A DNA stretch of 64,000 nt from Pseudacidovorax sp. NFM-22 (GCF_021401245.1 NZ_JACBFY010000001.1:682001-746000), one strand, 5' to 3'; positions 17,558 through 28,120 are shown, counted from the first letter of the stretch. Program-made: numbers and translations. The notes: generated by a model from the letters alone, not told the origin.

Positions 17558-18712
17558 TCAGCCAGAAATCTGGCTGCTGGCCGTATGCATCGGGGCGAAG
17601 CGGTTGGTCTCTACCCAGCGGCGAACGCGCTCGGCATCGGCGATCCGGCTGAACTTGCCGGCAGAGTCCAGGAACACCATGATGAGCTTGCGACCGGCGA
17701 CGCGCGCCTGCATCACCAGGCACTGTCCGGCCTCGGAGATGTAGCCCGTCTTCTGCAGACCGATGTCCCAATCGGGGCTGCGCACCAGCCGGTTGGTGGT
17801 GTTGAACTGCAGCATGCGATTGCCCACCTCCACCTGGTATTCCGGCGAGGTCGTCAGGCTGCGCACCAGCGAATCCTGCGACGCCACGGCCACGAGCAGG
17901 GCCAGGTCCTGGGCCGTGGACTGATTGCTGCTCGACAGGCCCGTGGGCTCGACATAGCGGGTGTCCTTCATGCCGATCATCCGCGCCTTCGCGTTCATCA
18001 CGCTCACGAAGGTGGCCAGGCCGCCCGGGTACGTCCGCCCCAAGGCATGGGCGGCCCGGTTCTCGCTCGACATCAGGGCAAGATGCAGCAGTTCGCCGCG
18101 CGGCAGCGTGGTGCCCACGGCCAGGCGGGAACGGCTGAACTTCTCGGTGTCCACATCGTCCTGGGTGATGGTGATCGGCTCGTCCATCGGCAACTTGGCC
18201 TCGCTGATCAGCAGGCCCGTCATGAGCTTGGTGATCGAGGCGATGGGCAGCACGGCGTGGTCGTTCTTGCTCAGCAGCACCTCGCGGGTGTCCTGGTCCA
18301 TCACCAGCGCCACGCTCGACTTCAGGTCGAGCGGGTCCTGCGAGTGATGAAGGCCAGCGAGTTGGCCATAGGACTGGCGGGGCGGCTCGGCGACGCGCAC
18401 CACGGAGCGACGCTGCACGGCCACCACCGTCTTCCCGCCACTCTTTCGCACCGTTGCGACGACGTTGCGGCCGCCGCGCACGACCCGCTCCTCGGTTCGG
18501 GTCTTGGACGCCTTGGGGGCGGGCTTGGCCGCGACTTTGCTGGTGGCAGCAGGCCGCTTGGCCGCGGCCTGCTGCTTCTTGCCATTGGCATGGGCAGCGG
18601 GCGTCAGGAAGGAAACTGCGCAAAGCGCCACGGCCAGAAGGCGCAGCGCGGGCAAGTACCGCTGTGAAGAAATTCGGGGCAAAACAGGCTGCGCGGGGGC
18701 TTCGGCCATCAA
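17558..18712 (-). CDS. pbpG: D-alanyl-D-alanine endopeptidase (PBP7/DacA-like serine peptidase)
   Basis: Periplasmic penicillin-binding protein of the S11 family that cleaves D-Ala-meso-DAP crosslinks or the terminal D-Ala of peptidoglycan. The 384-residue protein has a hydrophobic export segment at ~20-42, an unusual Lys/Ala/Arg-rich stretch at ~44-110 that may bind the cell wall, and the transpeptidase-fold domain from ~125. The three active-site motifs are intact: SITK (S159-K162), SEN (216-218) and KTG (321-323). There is no obvious C-terminal amphipathic anchor as in PBP5/6, which favours PBP7. It is transcribed away from leuA, 113 bases downstream of it, and ends at the terminator 17502-17523. 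Confidence 0.88.
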   Translation of the reverse strand: MMAEAPAQPVLPRISSQRYLPALRLLAVALCAVSFLTPAAHANGKKQQAAAKRPAATSKVAAKPAPKASKTRTEERVVRGGRNVVATVRKSGGKTVVAVQRRSVVRVAEPPRQSYGQLAGLHHSQDPLDLKSSVALVMDQDTREVLLSKNDHAVLPIASITKLMTGLLISEAKLPMDEPITITQDDVDTEKFSRSRLAVGTTLPRGELLHLALMSSENRAAHALGRTYPGGLATFVSVMNAKARMIGMKDTRYVEPTGLSSSNQSTAQDLALLVAVASQDSLVRSLTTSPEYQVEVGNRMLQFNTTNRLVRSPDWDIGLQKTGYISEAGQCLVMQARVAGRKLIMVFLDSAGKFSRIADAERVRRWVETNRFAPMHTASSQISG

Positions 18713-18825
18713 CTACTCCAGCGGCATGGAAATCGACAAGGTGCCGCAGTCTATCGAATACAAAAAAGAGACGCAAATCAGTGACTTGCGCCCCCTTCTT
18801 CATGCAAGCCGAAGAACGCTCGAAA

Positions 18826-20364
18826 CTAACCCTGCGCCGCCACGCGCTCAGTCTGGCTGTGCAGCTTGTTCAGGGCGCTGAGGTACGCCTTGGCCGAGGC
18901 CACCACGATGTCGGGATCGGCCCCGACACCGTTGACCACGCGCCCCGCATTCTGCAGCCGCACCGTCACTTCGCCCTGGCTTTCGGTCGAGCCACTGATG
19001 GCATTGACCGAGTACAGCACCATTTCGGCGCCACTCTTCACATGCGACTCGATGGCCTTGAGGGAAGCATCGACCGGGCCATTACCACCCGACTCGCCCA
19101 CCACCTCCTTGCCCTGGTCGATGAAGACCACGCGGGCATGAGGCTGCTCACCGGTTTCGCTGTGCTGTGAGAGCGACACAAAGCTGAACTGCTCGTCAAC
19201 GTTCGACTGCTGCTCGGCGCTGACAAGGGCGAGGATGTCCTCGTCGAAAATCTCGGCCTTGCGGTCGGCCAGTTCCTTGAAGCGCAGGAAGGCGGCGTTC
19301 AGGTCGGCCTCGCTGTCCATCGACACGCCCAGATCCTGCAGGCGCTGCTTGAAGGCGTTACGGCCGCTGAGCTTGCCCAGCACGATCTTGTTGGCCGTCC
19401 AGCCCACGTCCTCGGCGCGCATGATCTCGTAGGTGTCGCGGGCCTTGAGCACGCCGTCCTGGTGGATGCCGGACGCATGGGCGAAGGCATTGGCGCCCAC
19501 GACGGCCTTGTTGGGCTGCACCACGAAGCCCGTCGTCTGGCTCACCATGCGACTCGCGGCCACGATGTGCTGGGTGTCGATGTTGAGGTCGAGCCCGAAG
19601 TAGTCCTTGCGGGTCTTCACCGCCATCACGATCTCTTCGAGCGAGCAGTTGCCGGCACGCTCACCCAGGCCGTTGATGGTGCATTCGACCTGGCGGGCGC
19701 CGCCGATCTTCACGCCGGCCAGCGAGTTGGCCACGGCCATGCCCAGGTCGTTGTGGCAATGCACCGACCAGATGGCCTTGTCGCTGTTGGGAACGCGTTC
19801 GCGCAGCGTCTTGATGAACTGGCCGTAGAGCTCGGGGATCGCATAGCCCACCGTGTCGGGCACGTTGATGGTCGTGGCGCCTTCGGCGATCACGGCCTCG
19901 AGCACGCGGCAGAGGAAGTCCATCTCGCTGCGGTAGCCGTCCTCGGGGCTGAACTCCACATCGGCCACCTTGTTGCGGGCGAAGCGCACAGCCAGCTTCG
20001 CCTGCTCCAGCACCTGCTCGGGCGTCATCCGCAGCTTCTTCTCCATGTGCAGCGGCGACGTGGCGATGAAGGTGTGGATGCGCGCACGGGCCGCGCCAGC
20101 GAGCGCGTCGGCGGCCCGCGAGATGTCGCGGTCGTTGGCCCGCGACAGGCCGCACACGGTGGAGTCCTTGATGGCATTGGCAATGGCCTGCACCGCCTCG
20201 AAGTCGCCGTTGGAGCTGGCGGGGAAGCCCGCCTCGATCACGTCGACCTTGAGCCGTTCCAGTTGCCGCGCGATGCGCAGCTTCTCGTCACGCGTCATCG
20301 AGGCGCCAGGCGACTGCTCACCGTCGCGCAAGGTGGTGTCGAAAATGATCAACTGGTCGGTCAT
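18826..20364 (-). CDS. leuA: 2-isopropylmalate synthase, short (type 1, ~510 aa) form
   Basis: Condenses 2-oxoisovalerate with acetyl-CoA to 2-isopropylmalate, the first committed step of leucine synthesis. The 512-residue protein has the catalytic TIM barrel ([17 protein letters not shown] at the start; metal ligands in [16 protein letters not shown]) and a C-terminal LeuA allosteric domain (~370-500) where leucine feedback normally acts. The ATG at 20362-20364 gives the standard [17 protein letters not shown] start. It lies only 31 bases after a second leuA paralogue of the longer type, so both sit downstream of the same attenuator. Homocitrate or citramalate synthase relatives are possible, but the sequence reads as standard LeuA. 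Confidence 0.92.
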   Translation of the reverse strand: MTDQLIIFDTTLRDGEQSPGASMTRDEKLRIARQLERLKVDVIEAGFPASSNGDFEAVQAIANAIKDSTVCGLSRANDRDISRAADALAGAARARIHTFIATSPLHMEKKLRMTPEQVLEQAKLAVRFARNKVADVEFSPEDGYRSEMDFLCRVLEAVIAEGATTINVPDTVGYAIPELYGQFIKTLRERVPNSDKAIWSVHCHNDLGMAVANSLAGVKIGGARQVECTINGLGERAGNCSLEEIVMAVKTRKDYFGLDLNIDTQHIVAASRMVSQTTGFVVQPNKAVVGANAFAHASGIHQDGVLKARDTYEIMRAEDVGWTANKIVLGKLSGRNAFKQRLQDLGVSMDSEADLNAAFLRFKELADRKAEIFDEDILALVSAEQQSNVDEQFSFVSLSQHSETGEQPHARVVFIDQGKEVVGESGGNGPVDASLKAIESHVKSGAEMVLYSVNAISGSTESQGEVTVRLQNAGRVVNGVGADPDIVVASAKAYLSALNKLHSQTERVAAQG

Positions 20365-20395
20365 TGTGGGCTCCTTTGTCCGTGTACGTTCTGCG

Positions 20396-22099
20396 TCAGG
20401 CCGACATTTCGGCAACCGACGATTGTGCCTGCTGGGCGTCGGCGCCCCCGGCGCGCTGCATGCCCGAGACGATGGCCTTGAGCGCGGCGGCCGTGGTGTC
20501 GGCATCGATGCCGACGCCGAACACTGTGCGCGAATCGCCCATGCGCATCTCCACATAGGCCACCGAGCGTGCGTCGGCACCGGCGCCGATGGCATGCTGG
20601 TGATAGTCCATCACGCGGATCGGCTGGCCGATGGCCTCGGCCACGGCGCGGCTGAAGGCATCGATGGGCCCGTTGCCGCGGCCTTCTATGGTCACGGGCT
20701 GGCCGCCCCACGTGAGTTCGCCACGCAGCACGGTGAGCGCCTGGTCGCCCTCGCCTTCCACGGACTGCGCGCGGTGGCGCAGGCCCTGGGCACCGTCCAT
20801 GTGGTATTCGCGGCGGAAGATGTCCCAGAGGTTCGCCGCGTCCAGTTCCTTGCCTTCCACGTCCATCACCCGCTGCACCACCTGGCTGAACTCGATCTGC
20901 AGGCGGCGCGGCAACTCGAGGCCGTACTCGCTTTCAAGCAGGTACGAGATGCCGCCCTTGCCCGATTGGCTGTTCACGCGGATCACGGCCTCGTAGCTGC
21001 GGCCCACGTCCTTCGGGTCGATAGGCAGGTAGGGGACGCTCCAGAGGTCGCCGTCCTTGCGGGCCGCGAAGGCCTTCTTGATCGCATCCTGGTGAGAGCC
21101 GGAGAAGGAGGTGTAGACCAAGTCCCCCGCATAAGGATGGCGCGGATGCACGGGGAGTTGATTGCAGTGCTCGACCGTGGCGCGGATGTCATCGATGTGC
21201 GAGAAGTCGAGGCCCGGCGACACGCCCTGCGTGTAGAGGTTGAGCGCCACGTTGACGATGTCGAGGTTGCCCGTGCGCTCGCCATTGCCGAAGAGGCAGC
21301 CTTCCACCCGGTCGGCGCCGGCCATGATGGCCAGTTCCGCGGAAGCCGTGCCGGTGCCGCGGTCGTTGTGCGGATGCACCGAGATCACCACGTTGCCGCG
21401 CTTGCCGAAGCGTCGGCTCACCCATTCGATCTGGTCGGCGAAGATGTTGGGCGTCGCGTTCTCGACCGTGGTGGGCAGGTTGAGAATGATCGGCTTGCCC
21501 TCACCCCAGGCGGCGATGGCCGTCTCGCATGCCTGTGCAGAGACTTCGAGTTCGGCCAGGCTGAAGGTTTCCGGCGAATACTGGAGCGTCCATTGCGTGC
21601 CGGGCTGCGCATCGGTCAGTCGGCGCACCTGCGACACGCTGCGCTCGATCAGGGCCATCACCTCCGACACGCTCATGCCAAACACCACTTCGCGCCACAC
21701 CGGGGCCACGGCGTTGTACACATGAACGATGGCCTTGGGTGCACCACGCAGCGACTCGATGGTACGGGCGATGAGTTCTTCGCGCGCGGGCGTCATGACC
21801 TGGATGGTCACGTCGTCGGGAATGCGGTCCTCGTCGATGAGACGGCGCAGGAAGTCGAACTCGATCTGAGAGGCGGCGGGAAAGCCCACCTCGATTTCCT
21901 TGAAGCCGATGCGCACGAGCAACTCGAACATCTGCATCTTGCGCGCCATGTCCATGGGCTCGACGAGCGCTTGGTTGCCGTCGCGCAGGTCGGTCGACAG
22001 CCAGATTGGCGCACGGGTGATGATGGCATCGGGCCAGGTGCGGTCCTTGAGGCCGATCGGTGCGAAGGCGCGGTACTTGGTGTGAGGCTGCTGAAGCAT
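20396..22099 (-). CDS. leuA: 2-isopropylmalate synthase, long (type 2, ~560 aa) form
   Basis: Same reaction as its neighbour but of the other sequence class, which opens with [20 protein letters not shown] and has the active-site stretch [18 protein letters not shown]. The 567-residue protein carries [18 protein letters not shown] (metal ligands) and a C-terminal allosteric domain (~430-560). The start [10 protein letters not shown] at 22097-22099 is chosen from family habit; an in-frame upstream extension would read through the attenuator hairpin and is rejected. A leader peptide, a terminator hairpin and a promoter lie immediately upstream (22149-22301), so expression is probably set by leucyl-tRNA supply. 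Confidence 0.93.
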   Translation of the reverse strand: MLQQPHTKYRAFAPIGLKDRTWPDAIITRAPIWLSTDLRDGNQALVEPMDMARKMQMFELLVRIGFKEIEVGFPAASQIEFDFLRRLIDEDRIPDDVTIQVMTPAREELIARTIESLRGAPKAIVHVYNAVAPVWREVVFGMSVSEVMALIERSVSQVRRLTDAQPGTQWTLQYSPETFSLAELEVSAQACETAIAAWGEGKPIILNLPTTVENATPNIFADQIEWVSRRFGKRGNVVISVHPHNDRGTGTASAELAIMAGADRVEGCLFGNGERTGNLDIVNVALNLYTQGVSPGLDFSHIDDIRATVEHCNQLPVHPRHPYAGDLVYTSFSGSHQDAIKKAFAARKDGDLWSVPYLPIDPKDVGRSYEAVIRVNSQSGKGGISYLLESEYGLELPRRLQIEFSQVVQRVMDVEGKELDAANLWDIFRREYHMDGAQGLRHRAQSVEGEGDQALTVLRGELTWGGQPVTIEGRGNGPIDAFSRAVAEAIGQPIRVMDYHQHAIGAGADARSVAYVEMRMGDSRTVFGVGIDADTTAAALKAIVSGMQRAGGADAQQAQSSVAEMSA

Positions 22100-22148
22100 G
22101 TCGATTTCTCTGCGAGAGGTTGGAACCGACCAGCAACCCCATAGACAA

Positions 22149-22177
22149 ACGGCCCGTTGCTGGTGCAAACGGGCCGT
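22149..22177 (-). terminator. Attenuator hairpin in the leuA leader
   Basis: In transcription direction ACGGCCCGTTTGC and GCAACGGGCCGT pair into a stem of about 12 bp with an ACCA loop, followed by TTTGTCT. It lies between the leader peptide stop (22204) and the leuA start (22099), the position of a classical attenuator terminator. The T tract is interrupted, so termination strength is uncertain. Confidence 0.75.
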
Positions 22178-22203
22178 GTCGAGGGTGTTTTGCGCGTGCG
22201 CCT

Positions 22204-22260
22204 TTACCTTCTCCGCCCGTCGGGGGAGATCAGTAGTAGGGCCAGGGCAAAAACGTTCAT
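22204..22260 (-). CDS. leuL: Leucine leader peptide (18 aa)
   Basis: An 18-codon frame reads MNVFALALLLISPDGRRR then TAA. Four of its codons are Leu within positions 6-10 (CTG, CTA, CTA, CTG), including the CTA codon, which should be rare in DNA this GC-rich. That is what a ribosome-stalling sensor of leucyl-tRNA needs. The stop is followed 27 bases later by a strong terminator hairpin and then by leuA. No clear Shine-Dalgarno sequence is seen. The predicted transcription start falls within a few bases of the ATG, so the message may be nearly leaderless. Confidence 0.72.
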   Translation of the reverse strand: MNVFALALLLISPDGRRR

Positions 22261-22271
22261 GAGGGCTCTGA

Positions 22272-22301
22272 CTCTAACACAGGGCCTGATCATTCGTGCA
22301 A
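22272..22301 (-). promoter_or_regulatory. Predicted sigma-70 promoter of the leu leader
   Basis: On the minus strand TTGCAC (22296-22301) and TTAGAG (22272-22277) are spaced by 18 bases, a fair match to -35 and -10 elements. The -10 is preceded by TGTG. Transcription would start around 22265, just before the leader peptide ATG at 22260. The promoter overlaps the last codons of pssA. Confidence 0.55.
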
Positions 22302-23114
22302 GCCGCGCTCGTCGGGCTCATCGGTGGAAATGCTGATCATGCTCACCGGCTGGCCCTTGGCCTTGCGCCATGCATAGATCGCGTAGCCACTCAGGCCATA
22401 GAGCACGAAGAGGCAGAACAGCACGGTGGGCGGATGGATGTTGATCACCGCGATGCCCAGTGCGATCAGCACCAGCGTGGCGAAAGGCACGCTCTTGCGG
22501 ATCTGCATGTCCTTGAAGCTGTAGAACGGCGCATTGGTCACCATCGACAGGCCCGCGTACAGCGTGAAGAAGAAGGTGATCCAGGTGATCTGCGTCCAGC
22601 TCAGGTACCAGACGTCGGCGCCGCGCCGGCCCCAGTCGGTCATCAGCCAGATGAATCCCGCCACCAGCGCCGCCGCGGCGGGCGAAGGCAGCCCCTGGAA
22701 CCACCGCTTGTCGACCACACCGGTGTTGACGTTGAAGCGCGCCAACCGCAGCGCCGCGCAGGCGCAGTAGACGAAGGCAGCAATCCAGCCCCAGCGGCCC
22801 AGGCCCTTGAGCGACCATTCGTAGGCGATGAGCGCCGGCGCCGCGCCAAAGGACACCATGTCCGCCAGCGAGTCCATCTGCTCGCCGAAGGCACTCTGGG
22901 TGTGCGTCATGCGTGCCACGCGGCCGTCCAGGCTGTCGAGCACCATGGCGCAGAACACGCCCACCGTGGCCAGGTCGAAGCGGCCGTTCATGGCCATGAC
23001 GATGGCATAGAAGCCACCGAACAGCGCCGCCAGCGTGACCAGATTGGGCAGTACGTAGATGCCCTTGCGGCGCTTGCGGATCGGCGCGTCGTTCAAGGGG
23101 GAGTGGTCGTGCAT
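22290..23114 (-). CDS. pssA: CDP-diacylglycerol--serine O-phosphatidyltransferase
   Basis: Membrane enzyme that makes phosphatidylserine, the precursor of phosphatidylethanolamine. The 274-residue protein has the CDP-alcohol phosphotransferase signature D-G-x2-A-R-x8-G-x3-D-x3-D in DSLDGRVARM followed by SAFGEQMDSLADMVSFGAAP, and about seven to eight hydrophobic segments beginning with VLPNLVTLAALFGGFYAIV. The ATG at 23112-23114 is used since the upstream extension looks non-coding. It sits between ilvC and leuA, an arrangement common in Burkholderiales, but the terminator after ilvC suggests its own promoter. Confidence 0.93.
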   Translation of the reverse strand: MHDHSPLNDAPIRKRRKGIYVLPNLVTLAALFGGFYAIVMAMNGRFDLATVGVFCAMVLDSLDGRVARMTHTQSAFGEQMDSLADMVSFGAAPALIAYEWSLKGLGRWGWIAAFVYCACAALRLARFNVNTGVVDKRWFQGLPSPAAAALVAGFIWLMTDWGRRGADVWYLSWTQITWITFFFTLYAGLSMVTNAPFYSFKDMQIRKSVPFATLVLIALGIAVINIHPPTVLFCLFVLYGLSGYAIYAWRKAKGQPVSMISISTDEPDERGLHE

Positions 23115-23226
23115 GAATTCGGCCTCCGGCCTTCCGGGAAACTTGGCAGTGTAGTCAATGACGTCGTCGCGCCCGGTGCCGGATTGCCGCTTCCAAAGGA
23201 CATCGGCGCAGGGTGACGACAAAGAA

Positions 23227-23252
23227 AAAGGCCACCGCACGCGGTGGCCTTT
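23227..23252 (-). terminator. Terminator downstream of ilvC
   Basis: On the minus strand AAAGGCCACCGC and GCGGTGGCCTTT form a perfect 12-bp stem with a 2-base GT turn, followed by TTCTTT. It begins 34 bases after the ilvC stop and should end the ilvBNC transcript. Confidence 0.85.
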
Positions 23253-23285
23253 GCAGCTGGCGGAGCATGCCCCGCCGAAGCCCGA

Positions 23286-24419
<1,134 letters not shown>

Positions 24420-24453
24420 GGACCGGACGGACAAGGACCGAGCCCCGATCTCG

Positions 24454-24945
24454 TCAAACCCGCAGGATGCGCTCGCCGCGGCCGATGCCGCTCGGGCCCG
24501 TTCGCACCGTCTCGAGGATGGCGCTGCGGTCGATGGCGTCGAGGAAGGCATCGTTCTTGCCGTGGTCGCCAGTGAGCTCGATGGTGTAGCTCTTGTCGGT
24601 CACGTCGATGATGCGCCCGCGGAAGATGTCGGCCATGCGCTTCATCTCCTCGCGCTCCTTGCCCACGGCACGCACCTTGACCATCATGAGCTCGCGCTCG
24701 GTGTAGGCGCCTTCGGTCAGGTCCACCACCTTGACCACCTCGATGAGGCGGTTCAGGTGCTTGGTGATCTGCTCGATCACGTCGTCCGAACCCTGGGTCT
24801 GGATGGTCATGCGTGACAGGCTTGGGTCTTCGGTGGGGGCCACCGTCAGCGACTCGATGTTGTAGCCGCGGGCCGAAAACAGGCCCACCACGCGGGAGAG
24901 TGCGCCGGGCTCGTTCTCGAGCAGCACGGCAATGATGTGCTTCAT
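24454..24945 (-). CDS. ilvN: Acetolactate synthase small (regulatory) subunit
   Basis: Regulatory subunit that activates the catalytic subunit and carries the valine feedback site. The 163-residue protein begins MKHIIAVLLENEPGALSRVVGLFSARGYNIESLTV, a textbook ACT domain with the valine-site residues, and has a C-terminal domain (~80-160, with DKSYTIELTGDHGKNDAFL). The ATG at 24943-24945 is the conserved family start. It follows the large subunit by 124 bases and precedes ilvC. Confidence 0.95.
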   Translation of the reverse strand: MKHIIAVLLENEPGALSRVVGLFSARGYNIESLTVAPTEDPSLSRMTIQTQGSDDVIEQITKHLNRLIEVVKVVDLTEGAYTERELMMVKVRAVGKEREEMKRMADIFRGRIIDVTDKSYTIELTGDHGKNDAFLDAIDRSAILETVRTGPSGIGRGERILRV

Positions 24946-25069
24946 GATGTCGATTCCTCTTTTCGCCGCCCTCCCCTGCGCACGGTAATGCGCAGGCTCG
25001 GCGGGCAATAGATTCGTCTGGAAGAAAGGGAGAAGGCGCCGACCAGACCCGCCAGCGGCGCCGGGTGCG

Positions 25070-26836
25070 TCAGAGGTCTTCGCTGCCCAGCAGCATCTCG
25101 GTGATGCCCTTGCCGGCCTGCACCATCGGGAACACGTTCTCGGTGGGGTCAGTGCGGAAGTCCATGAACACGGTGCGGTCCTTGAGCTTGCGGGCCTCGC
25201 GCAGGGCGGGCTCGACGTCCTGCGGTCGCTCGATCAGCATGCCGACGTGGCCATAGGCCTCGGCGAGCTTCACGAAGTTGGGCAACGCGTCCATGTAGCT
25301 GTGGCTGTAGCGGCCGGAGTATTCGATTTCCTGCCACTGACGCACCATGCCCAGGTAGCGGTTGTTCAACGAGCAAATCTTGATCGGCGTGTTGTACTGC
25401 AGGCAGGTCGACAGCTCCTGGATGCACATCTGCACCGAGCCTTCACCGGTGATGGTGAAGACGTCCGCCTCCGGCTTGGCCAGCTTGATGCCCATGGCGT
25501 AGGGAATGCCCACGCCCATGGTGCCCAGGCCGCCGGAATTGATCCAGCGCCGCGGCTCGTCGAAGCGGTAGTACTGCGCAGCCCACATCTGGTGCTGACC
25601 GACGTCGGAGCACACATAGGCCTCGACGTCCTTGGTCATGTTCCACAACGTCTCGACGACGTATTGCGGCTTGATCACGTCCTTGTTGTCGCGGTCGTAC
25701 TTCAGGCAATCGCGGCTGCGCCAGGTCTCGATGGTCTTCCACCAGTCGGCCAGGGCCCCGGCCTCGGGCTTGGTACCACTCTCGCGCACCATGGAGATCA
25801 GCTCGGTCAGCACATCCTTCACGTCGCCGACGATGGGCACGTCCACCTTGACCCGCTTGGAGATGCTCGACGGGTCGATGTCGATGTGGATGATCTTGCG
25901 TTCGTTCTGCGCGAAGTGCTTGGGGTTGCCGATCACTCGGTCGTCGAAGCGCGCGCCGACGGCCAGCAGCACGTCGCAGTTCTGCATCGCGTTGTTGGCT
26001 TCGATGGTGCCATGCATGCCCAGCATGCCCAGGAACTTGCGGTCGCTCGCCGGGTAGGCGCCGAGGCCCATCAGCGTGTTGGTGACCGGATAGCCCAGCA
26101 TGTCCACCAGCGTGCGCAGCTCGTTGGTGGCATTGCCCAGCAGCACGCCGCCGCCGGTATAGATGTAGGGACGCTTGGCCGTCAGCAGCAGTTGCAGCGC
26201 CTTGCGGATCTGACCGCCATGGCCCTTGCGCACCGGGTTGTACGAGCGCATCTCTACCTTGTCCGGGTAGCCGTGGTAGGCCACCTTCTTGAAGGACACG
26301 TCCTTGGGCACATCCACCACCACCGGACCCGGCCGGCCGCTGCGGGCGATGTGGAAGGCCTTCTTCATGGTCATCGCCAGATCCTTGGGATCCTTGACCA
26401 GGAAGTTGTGCTTGACGATGGGCCGCGTGATCCCAACGGTGTCGCACTCCTGGAACGCATCCAGGCCGATGGCGGCCGTCGGCACCTGGCCAGCGACGAT
26501 CACCATCGGGATCGAATCCATGTACGCCGTGGCAATGCCAGTCACGGCATTGGTCAGGCCGGGGCCGGAGGTGACCAGCGCCACGCCGACGTCGCCAGTG
26601 GCGCGAGCGTAGCCGTCAGCGGCGTGCACAGCGGCTTGCTCGTGACGCACCAGCACGTGCTGGATGGTGTCCTGCTTGTACAGCGCGTCGTAGATGTAGA
26701 GAACGGCGCCACCCGGGTAACCCCAGATGTACTTCACGCCTTCGGCCTGCAGTGCCTTGATCAGCACTTCAGAGCCCATGAGTTCTTGAGGTTGGCCAGC
26801 CGCGACGGCGGCGGTTTCGGCCTTGGAGATTTCCAT
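25070..26836 (-). CDS. ilvB: Acetolactate synthase large (catalytic) subunit
   Basis: Thiamine-diphosphate enzyme that condenses pyruvate to acetolactate, or pyruvate plus 2-oxobutyrate to acetohydroxybutyrate. The 588-residue protein has the N-terminal pyrimidine-binding domain with catalytic Glu in VRHEQAAVHAADGYARATG, a central FAD-binding domain and the C-terminal diphosphate domain ending in ICSLNNRYLGMVRQWQ. The metal-binding motif reads GEGSVQM where many relatives have GDG. The start MEISKAETAAVAAGQ at 26834-26836 is chosen because the upstream in-frame extension looks non-coding. A possible -10 (CATAAT, minus strand) lies near 26988-26993. No leader peptide with a stop codon was found before it. 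Confidence 0.95.
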   Translation of the reverse strand: MEISKAETAAVAAGQPQELMGSEVLIKALQAEGVKYIWGYPGGAVLYIYDALYKQDTIQHVLVRHEQAAVHAADGYARATGDVGVALVTSGPGLTNAVTGIATAYMDSIPMVIVAGQVPTAAIGLDAFQECDTVGITRPIVKHNFLVKDPKDLAMTMKKAFHIARSGRPGPVVVDVPKDVSFKKVAYHGYPDKVEMRSYNPVRKGHGGQIRKALQLLLTAKRPYIYTGGGVLLGNATNELRTLVDMLGYPVTNTLMGLGAYPASDRKFLGMLGMHGTIEANNAMQNCDVLLAVGARFDDRVIGNPKHFAQNERKIIHIDIDPSSISKRVKVDVPIVGDVKDVLTELISMVRESGTKPEAGALADWWKTIETWRSRDCLKYDRDNKDVIKPQYVVETLWNMTKDVEAYVCSDVGQHQMWAAQYYRFDEPRRWINSGGLGTMGVGIPYAMGIKLAKPEADVFTITGEGSVQMCIQELSTCLQYNTPIKICSLNNRYLGMVRQWQEIEYSGRYSHSYMDALPNFVKLAEAYGHVGMLIERPQDVEPALREARKLKDRTVFMDFRTDPTENVFPMVQAGKGITEMLLGSEDL

Positions 26837-27128
26837 TTGATGAACCTTCCGAGTTTTCGGGAACGAAAAACCTTGGGTGCCCCTTGCCAGCCCTTGTGGG
26901 GCCGCGCCAGGACTTGAGGCCAAAACCATGGGCGGACAGGTGAACCGCCGGACTTTGACCCGTTTGCCTTTTGACTGCGAGCCGGCGATTATGACACCGG
27001 ACAGGGCAAAAGCCAGCCTCATGCCGGCCAATGCAATAATCCATGAGTTTGTCTGCGGGCCTTTGTCACAGGTTCGCGCCATAGCCCCTCCGCAGTCGCC
27101 CCTCCCTCGCCCTACGGCAACCTCGCGC

Positions 27129-27701
27129 TTGGCCACCGAACAAGAACTCTCAGATTTCCTCAAGAGCGTCGAAAAGCGCGCATTCAAGCGCTCGCTGTAC
27201 CACGTTCGCGATGAAGAGGCGGCCCTGGACATCGTGCAGGACAGCATGATGAAGCTGGCCGAACACTATGGCGACAAGCCACCGGCCGAGTTGCCGATGC
27301 TGTTCCAGCGGATCCTGTCCAACTGCACCCTCGACTGGTTTCGGCGGCAGAAGACGCGGCGGGCCCTCTTCTCGAACCTCAGCGACTTCGAGAGCAACGA
27401 CGACGACGCGGGCGATTTCGACCTGCTCGGCAGCTTCAACGGTGACCTCGACACCCGCGAGACCGAAAGCGCCGAGGATGTCACCCGCCGCACCCAGGTT
27501 TTCCACCAGATCGAAGCCGAGATCGCGGCACTCCCCACTCGTCAACGAGAAGCTTTCCTGTTGCGTTACTGGGAGGAGATGGATGTGTCCGAGACAGCCG
27601 CCGCCATGGGCTGCTCAGAAGGCAGCGTGAAGACGCACTGCTCCCGGGCCATCCAGGCACTCAGCCGCGCCCTCAAGGCGAAGGGGTTTCTGCCGCCATG
27701 A
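27129..27701 (+). CDS. RNA polymerase sigma factor, ECF-like
   Basis: Sigma-70-family protein of about 190 residues from the TTG at 27129, reading (L/M)ATEQELSDFLKSVEKRAFKR; an in-frame ATG at 27021 would add 36 residues of doubtful quality. Region 2 is visible in DEEAALDIVQDSMMKLAEHY with LFQRILSNCTLDWFRRQK. Region 4 is LPTRQREAFLLRYWEEMDVS with SEGSVKTHCSRAIQALSRAL. An acidic linker (SNDDDAGDFDLL) joins them. The stop overlaps the start of the DUF3619 gene (ATGA), so the two are coupled; that membrane partner is a candidate anti-sigma factor. The promoter class it reads is unknown. Confidence 0.8.
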   Translation: MATEQELSDFLKSVEKRAFKRSLYHVRDEEAALDIVQDSMMKLAEHYGDKPPAELPMLFQRILSNCTLDWFRRQKTRRALFSNLSDFESNDDDAGDFDLLGSFNGDLDTRETESAEDVTRRTQVFHQIEAEIAALPTRQREAFLLRYWEEMDVSETAAAMGCSEGSVKTHCSRAIQALSRALKAKGFLPP

Positions 27702-28120
27702 CTTCGACACGCATGACCTCCTCCTCCAATCCGGAAGACCTGTTCGGCCGCGCCATTGCCGCTCGACTGAGCGCCGGTGCCGACGACCTGCCGCGCGACA
27801 TCAGCGAGCGCCTCCGAGCGTCCCGCACACGGGCGCTCGCCCAGCGAAAGCGCGAGATGGCCCACACCGTCGTGGTCGACACCGGCGGCAGCGCCGTCCT
27901 CGGCATTCAGGGCTGGTGGCAGCGCGCGTTGGCCGTGGTGCCCTTGCTGCTGCTGACGATTGGCCTGCTCACCATCGGTCTGACCCAGGAAGAGCGCCGT
28001 ACAGCCGAACTGGCCGAGGTCGACGCAGCCTTGCTGACCGACGACCTCCCACCCGCTGCCTACACCGACCCCGGTTTTGCCCAGTTCTTGAAGGCGAACG
28101 CCGCCGCTGCGCACCAGTGA
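27698..28120 (+). CDS. DUF3619-type single-pass membrane protein, possible anti-sigma factor
   Basis: 140-residue protein with a cytoplasmic-looking basic N-terminal half (ISERLRASRTRALAQRKREM), one hydrophobic helix at ~75-95 (ALAVVPLLLLTIGLLTIGL) and an acidic, presumably periplasmic tail (AELAEVDAALLTDDLPPAAY). It matches what I know of DUF3619, a family found in Burkholderiales beside this sigma factor. The start overlaps the sigma factor stop. Size, topology and coupling resemble anti-sigma factors, but no zinc (HxxxCxxC) motif is present; the role is an inference. Confidence 0.72.
   Translation: MTSTRMTSSSNPEDLFGRAIAARLSAGADDLPRDISERLRASRTRALAQRKREMAHTVVVDTGGSAVLGIQGWWQRALAVVPLLLLTIGLLTIGLTQEERRTAELAEVDAALLTDDLPPAAYTDPGFAQFLKANAAAAHQ

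Noticed and set aside
26837-27060. A possible leader peptide attenuator before ilvB
   Set aside because: The candidate ATG frames in this stretch either stay in frame with ilvB or run on without a stop, and no run of Ile/Val/Leu codons followed by a terminator hairpin was found.
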